From Candidatus Hydrogenedentota bacterium (GTDB lineage Bacteria; Hydrogenedentota; Hydrogenedentia; Hydrogenedentales; SLHB01), in NCBI GenBank assembly GCA_003557825.1, contig PWNM01000291.1, positions 1-17,429 of the forward strand: a DNA stretch of 17,429 bases, given 5' to 3'. Each line of letters starts with the position of its first letter. Positions within the stretch are counted from its first letter, which is position 1. Below the pieces are notes generated by a model, which had not been told where the DNA came from, did no database searches, and saw only the letters and a program-made list of their open reading frames with translations. Shown here piece by piece: positions 14,482 to 17,429 of the stretch. The translations under genes and the position numbers were made by a program.

Positions 14482-15861
14482 ATGCCTCTAGCGTACCCAA
14501 TGATACTGATGATTTTAGCCCTTGGCGGTCAGCAGGGTTCCGATACGCCGGAACCTTCGGAAGAAACAAATGCCGAACAGTTCGACGCAATCCTCAATCA
14601 GTTCGAACCGATTACGCCCCGTGGCGTCGCCACCCCTCGGGATTATGGACAGCGCATTCAGGACATCCTGTCCGGGGACCATATCCTCCGGGGCGTGATG
14701 TTATTGATTGCCGAACCCCATGATCTTGCCGAGGAGGATCTTCGCCGCCTGCGCCACGAATTCGGCGCCAATCACGTTCGGCTTTATTTTGCCAAGGGTA
14801 CCGGCGTGACGCATGAGGAACACCGGATTCTGGACGACTGGCACGACAAGGATCCGGAAGCATCGCAGGGGTATGCCTGGACATTTCGTCTATTTCAGGA
14901 AAGATGGGAACCTTTGTTTCAGGAGTTAGACCTGCCCATCATCGTTCCCCTTATGGGCACGGAGTTTGACGTCCAAGACCAAGAAAGTCCATTTTGGACT
15001 GACCCAGAGCAACAGGAGGCCTTCATCGAGATGTGCGTCGAAAGGGCTCGTATTTGGAGCCAATCGGACGCGACCATTGCCTATAACCTTCTGAACGAAC
15101 CTATTCCACCGGGCAGCCGACCTCGGTGGCGGGGCCCTCTTTACTGGGACTGGACGGAAGAAGAAGCCCGGGAAGACGCTCCCGACGGAGACAGGGTGTT
15201 GGCCGAGCTCTACAACGAAATCATCCGTCGGATTCGGGAATTCGATAGGGAACGTATCATCATCGTCGAACCCGGTCCCTTCGGGACTCCATGGGGTTTT
15301 CCCGGCTTGTTGCACGTGGAGGACGATCCCCGGCTGGTGTTCAGTTTCCATCAATACGCGCCCCACGGGTATACCCATTACGGTCATGACGCCTGGCAAG
15401 CGAAGGACCCGGCTCTATTACCGCCCATCGAGCAGAACGGTCTCTATCCTGACGAAGAACGGGGTTGGAATCGCGACGCCATTCTGGATATGTACGAGTA
15501 TGTTCGGGAATTCCAACGAAAACGGGAAGCGCAGACAGGCCGTCCATGCATCATCTGGGTTGGGGAACTTGGCTTGACCCGCTTCTCGGACAAGGCCTCT
15601 CAGCATCGCTGGATCGTCGATTCGGTCAAGCCGATGGAGGAGTACGGTTGGGGCTGGGCCTATTTTGTATTCTCCGCGGGAACCAGTCCATGGTGGGATC
15701 ACTTCGGCTACTACGGCCCCGAGGGAGATGATCTGGACGTGCAGGAGTATTTCAGGGCCTATCGGGAACTGGATTTTACCGCGTTCGAGGCATACCGGGA
15801 CAGTGTACGACCGAGTTTTGCGCTTTTGATCGAGTACATGCGAGAATCTCGCAACGAATAA
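14482..15861 (+). CDS. GH5-like (cellulase-fold) glycoside hydrolase
   Basis: A 459-residue retaining glycosidase of GH5/clan GH-A type. Visible landmarks in order: VRLYFAKG (99-106) with the conserved Arg, acid/base E206 in YNLLNEP (201-207), FSFHQYAPHGY (288-298) with His290, nucleophile E362 in WVGELGL (359-365), and W392 in GWGWAYFVFSAG (389-400). The N-terminus MPLAYPMILMILALGGQQ is hydrophobic and probably a signal peptide, although it lacks a positive residue. ATG 14482 follows TTAGGAGAAA at good spacing; a GTG at 14431 would add Lys residues but falls within the predicted promoter. The substrate (beta-glucan, mannan or other) cannot be assigned. The lacZ-like gene starts 64 bases downstream on the same strand, so the two are likely co-transcribed. 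Confidence 0.8.
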   Translation: MPLAYPMILMILALGGQQGSDTPEPSEETNAEQFDAILNQFEPITPRGVATPRDYGQRIQDILSGDHILRGVMLLIAEPHDLAEEDLRRLRHEFGANHVRLYFAKGTGVTHEEHRILDDWHDKDPEASQGYAWTFRLFQERWEPLFQELDLPIIVPLMGTEFDVQDQESPFWTDPEQQEAFIEMCVERARIWSQSDATIAYNLLNEPIPPGSRPRWRGPLYWDWTEEEAREDAPDGDRVLAELYNEIIRRIREFDRERIIIVEPGPFGTPWGFPGLLHVEDDPRLVFSFHQYAPHGYTHYGHDAWQAKDPALLPPIEQNGLYPDEERGWNRDAILDMYEYVREFQRKREAQTGRPCIIWVGELGLTRFSDKASQHRWIVDSVKPMEEYGWGWAYFVFSAGTSPWWDHFGYYGPEGDDLDVQEYFRAYRELDFTAFEAYRDSVRPSFALLIEYMRESRNE

Positions 15862-15925
15862 CGGGGCTGGCCCGCCGAGGCCATGGAAATACGTTCCAAC
15901 CAACCATATAGGGGAGCACCACAGC

Positions 15926-17429
15926 ATGCATCATATATACCCAGAGTTTGACCTACAGAACCCACGAGTGGTGGAACGAAATAAGGAGCCGGGGCATGTG
16001 CCGCTCACACCGTATCCCGACACTTCGTCGGCCCTCGAAGGGAAACGCGAGGAATCGCCATGGTTCCAGTCGTTAAACGGCTCATGGCAGTTTCACCTGG
16101 CGCCAACGCCTGAGAGGGGGCCCGGAAAATTTTACATGCCGGATTACGATGTCTCGGATTGGGATGCCATCGAGGTACCCGGATGCTGGCAGATGCAGGG
16201 CTATGACAAGCCCATCTACACGAATGTAAAGATGCCATGGCCCAGTGAAGCGCCCCATGTGCCCATGGATGATAATCCAACCGGATCCTATCGGCGCACC
16301 TTCACCGTTCCTGAGGATTGGGTAGGTCGACAGACCTTTCTTCAGTTCGAGGGTGTGGACTCGGCGTTCTATGTGTGGGTGAACGGGCATCTGGTAGGGT
16401 TCAGCAAAGAAAGCCGGCTTGCCGCGGAATTCAACATCACCGCCTTTATCCAGGCAGGAACAAACACGCTGGCCGTGCAGGTATACCGCTGGTGTGACGG
16501 CAGTTACGTAGAAGACCAGGATATGTGGTGGTTGAGCGGAATCTATCGTGATGTATTCCTATATAGCACAGCGGATATGCGCATCGGCGATTTTTTTGTT
16601 ACCACCGCATTGGACCCAAGCTTTACGGATGCCACGTTATCGGTTCGGACACGGATCGATAACAAGGGGACGGAAGCCCGCGCGGGAGTTCAACTAGAAG
16701 CCCAAGCCTACGATGCCAACGGCGCGCCTTTGTTGGACGAGCCCATGCGGACAACGGTCAATGTAGGACGCCGGTCCTATGTACGGCCCCATCTGTCTGG
16801 GGTGGTGCGGGCTCCGCGGAAATGGTCGGACGAGGACCCCTATCTGCATACCCTTGTGCTGACCCTTAAGGATGCGGATGGCCAGGTGATGGAAGTCGAA
16901 CGATGTCGCTTTGGATTCCGGACGGTGGCCATCGAAGACGGGCAGCTCAAAGTCAACGGACGCCCCATTCTGATTCGGGGCGTTAACCGACATGAGTTCG
17001 ACGAGATTCGGGGACGTTCGGTGACCATGGAATCGATGATCGCCGACATTCGGCTGATGAAGCAGTTCAACATCAATGCCGTGAGGACCTGTCATTATCC
17101 GGACGACCCCCGCTGGTATGACCTATGCGATGAATTCGGCATCTTTCTTTTTGATGAGGCAGATATCGAGTCTCACGCTCTGTGGAATCATGACGGTTTT
17201 ACCCAGACCAACGACCCCGAATGGTCCTTTGCCCTGCTTGATCGGGGTCAACGCATGGTCGAACGAGACAAGAACCACCCAAGCGTCATTGCGTGGTCCA
17301 TGGGGAACGAAGCCGGTTTTGGTCCAAACCATACGGCTCTATCGGCATGGATGCATGAATACGATCCGACCCGTCCGGTCCATTATCATCCTGCTGAAAA
17401 CCATCCATGCGTAGACATTCTCGGTCCCA
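15926..17429 (+). CDS. lacZ: GH2 beta-galactosidase (LacZ type), 3'-truncated by window
   Basis: The frame runs from ATG 15926 (GGGGAG at 15911-15916 upstream) to the window end, giving 501 residues of a protein that is normally near 1000. It should hydrolyse terminal beta-galactosides. Seen: N-terminal sugar-binding jelly roll about 45-215 with FQSLNGSWQF (47-56), VPGCWQMQGYDKPIYTN (84-100) and YVEDQDMWWLSGIYRDV (194-210); an immunoglobulin-like domain about 218-332; and the TIM barrel start with INGRP-type LKVNGRPILIRGVNRHE (341-357), VRTCHYPDDPRWYDLCDEFG (386-405), FDEADIESH (409-417) and acid/base E462 in WSMGNEAG (457-464). The nucleophile Glu lies beyond the window. No signal peptide is visible, so it is likely cytosolic, taking up products released by the GH5 enzyme. 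The galactoside specificity is from family resemblance. Confidence 0.92.
   Translation, partial: MHHIYPEFDLQNPRVVERNKEPGHVPLTPYPDTSSALEGKREESPWFQSLNGSWQFHLAPTPERGPGKFYMPDYDVSDWDAIEVPGCWQMQGYDKPIYTNVKMPWPSEAPHVPMDDNPTGSYRRTFTVPEDWVGRQTFLQFEGVDSAFYVWVNGHLVGFSKESRLAAEFNITAFIQAGTNTLAVQVYRWCDGSYVEDQDMWWLSGIYRDVFLYSTADMRIGDFFVTTALDPSFTDATLSVRTRIDNKGTEARAGVQLEAQAYDANGAPLLDEPMRTTVNVGRRSYVRPHLSGVVRAPRKWSDEDPYLHTLVLTLKDADGQVMEVERCRFGFRTVAIEDGQLKVNGRPILIRGVNRHEFDEIRGRSVTMESMIADIRLMKQFNINAVRTCHYPDDPRWYDLCDEFGIFLFDEADIESHALWNHDGFTQTNDPEWSFALLDRGQRMVERDKNHPSVIAWSMGNEAGFGPNHTALSAWMHEYDPTRPVHYHPAENHPCVDILGP

Noticed and set aside
1..17429. CRISPR arrays, insertion sequences, integrases or attachment sites
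   Set aside because: No regularly spaced direct repeats, transposase or recombinase motifs were seen; the only repeats are the intragenic ones in the chimera.

Overview
The window is bacterial, about 55-58% GC by eye, with dense single-copy genes, short intergenic gaps and a tRNA that encodes its own CCA. The mix is type IV pilus genes with PilS/PilR, a Tat-exported phosphotriesterase-like protein, a Gfo/Idh/MocA oxidoreductase, a FucI-like sugar isomerase and glycoside hydrolases. This gene content recalls free-living Gram-negative lineages of the Planctomycetota / Lentisphaerota / Hydrogenedentota kind. Hydrogenedentota is my best guess, but it rests on gene-content resemblance and not on a marker gene.

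Layout. (1) 1-3466, plus strand: the C-terminal part of an L-fucose/L-arabinose isomerase-like protein, then leuB (3-isopropylmalate dehydrogenase) and hemB (porphobilinogen synthase) overlapping by one base. (2) 3512-3639, plus strand: tRNA-Leu(CAA) with its own near-consensus promoter. (3) 3704-12041, all minus strand and read from right to left: a 755-residue chimeric protein (MshEN domain, four REAM-type repeats, Ala-rich coiled coil, DnaA-type AAA+ module), then pilB, pilT, pilS and pilR. The last four are closely spaced and probably one operon. (4) 12189-14331, minus strand: a Gfo/Idh/MocA oxidoreductase and, upstream of it, a Tat-signal phosphotriesterase-family hydrolase. (5) 14482-17429, plus strand: a GH5-like glycoside hydrolase with an N-terminal hydrophobic segment, then a LacZ-like GH2 beta-galactosidase that runs off the window end.

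How the parts fit. PilB (extension ATPase), PilT (retraction ATPase) and the PilS/PilR sigma-54 two-component system form a twitching/pilus control block, although pilA and pilC are not here. The gene upstream of pilB shares PilB's N-terminal MshEN fold but carries a DnaA domain III in place of the secretion ATPase, with ATPase motifs intact and no DnaA DNA-binding domain IV. This is the most unusual object in the window: a candidate pilus- or c-di-GMP-linked AAA+ protein derived from the replication initiator. The right-hand part looks like a carbohydrate-use region (GH5, GH2, oxidoreductase, hydrolase) with a divergent promoter region between the hydrolase and GH5. No intergenic gap exceeds 300 bases. 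I saw no CRISPR array, insertion sequence, integrase, rRNA or replication origin.
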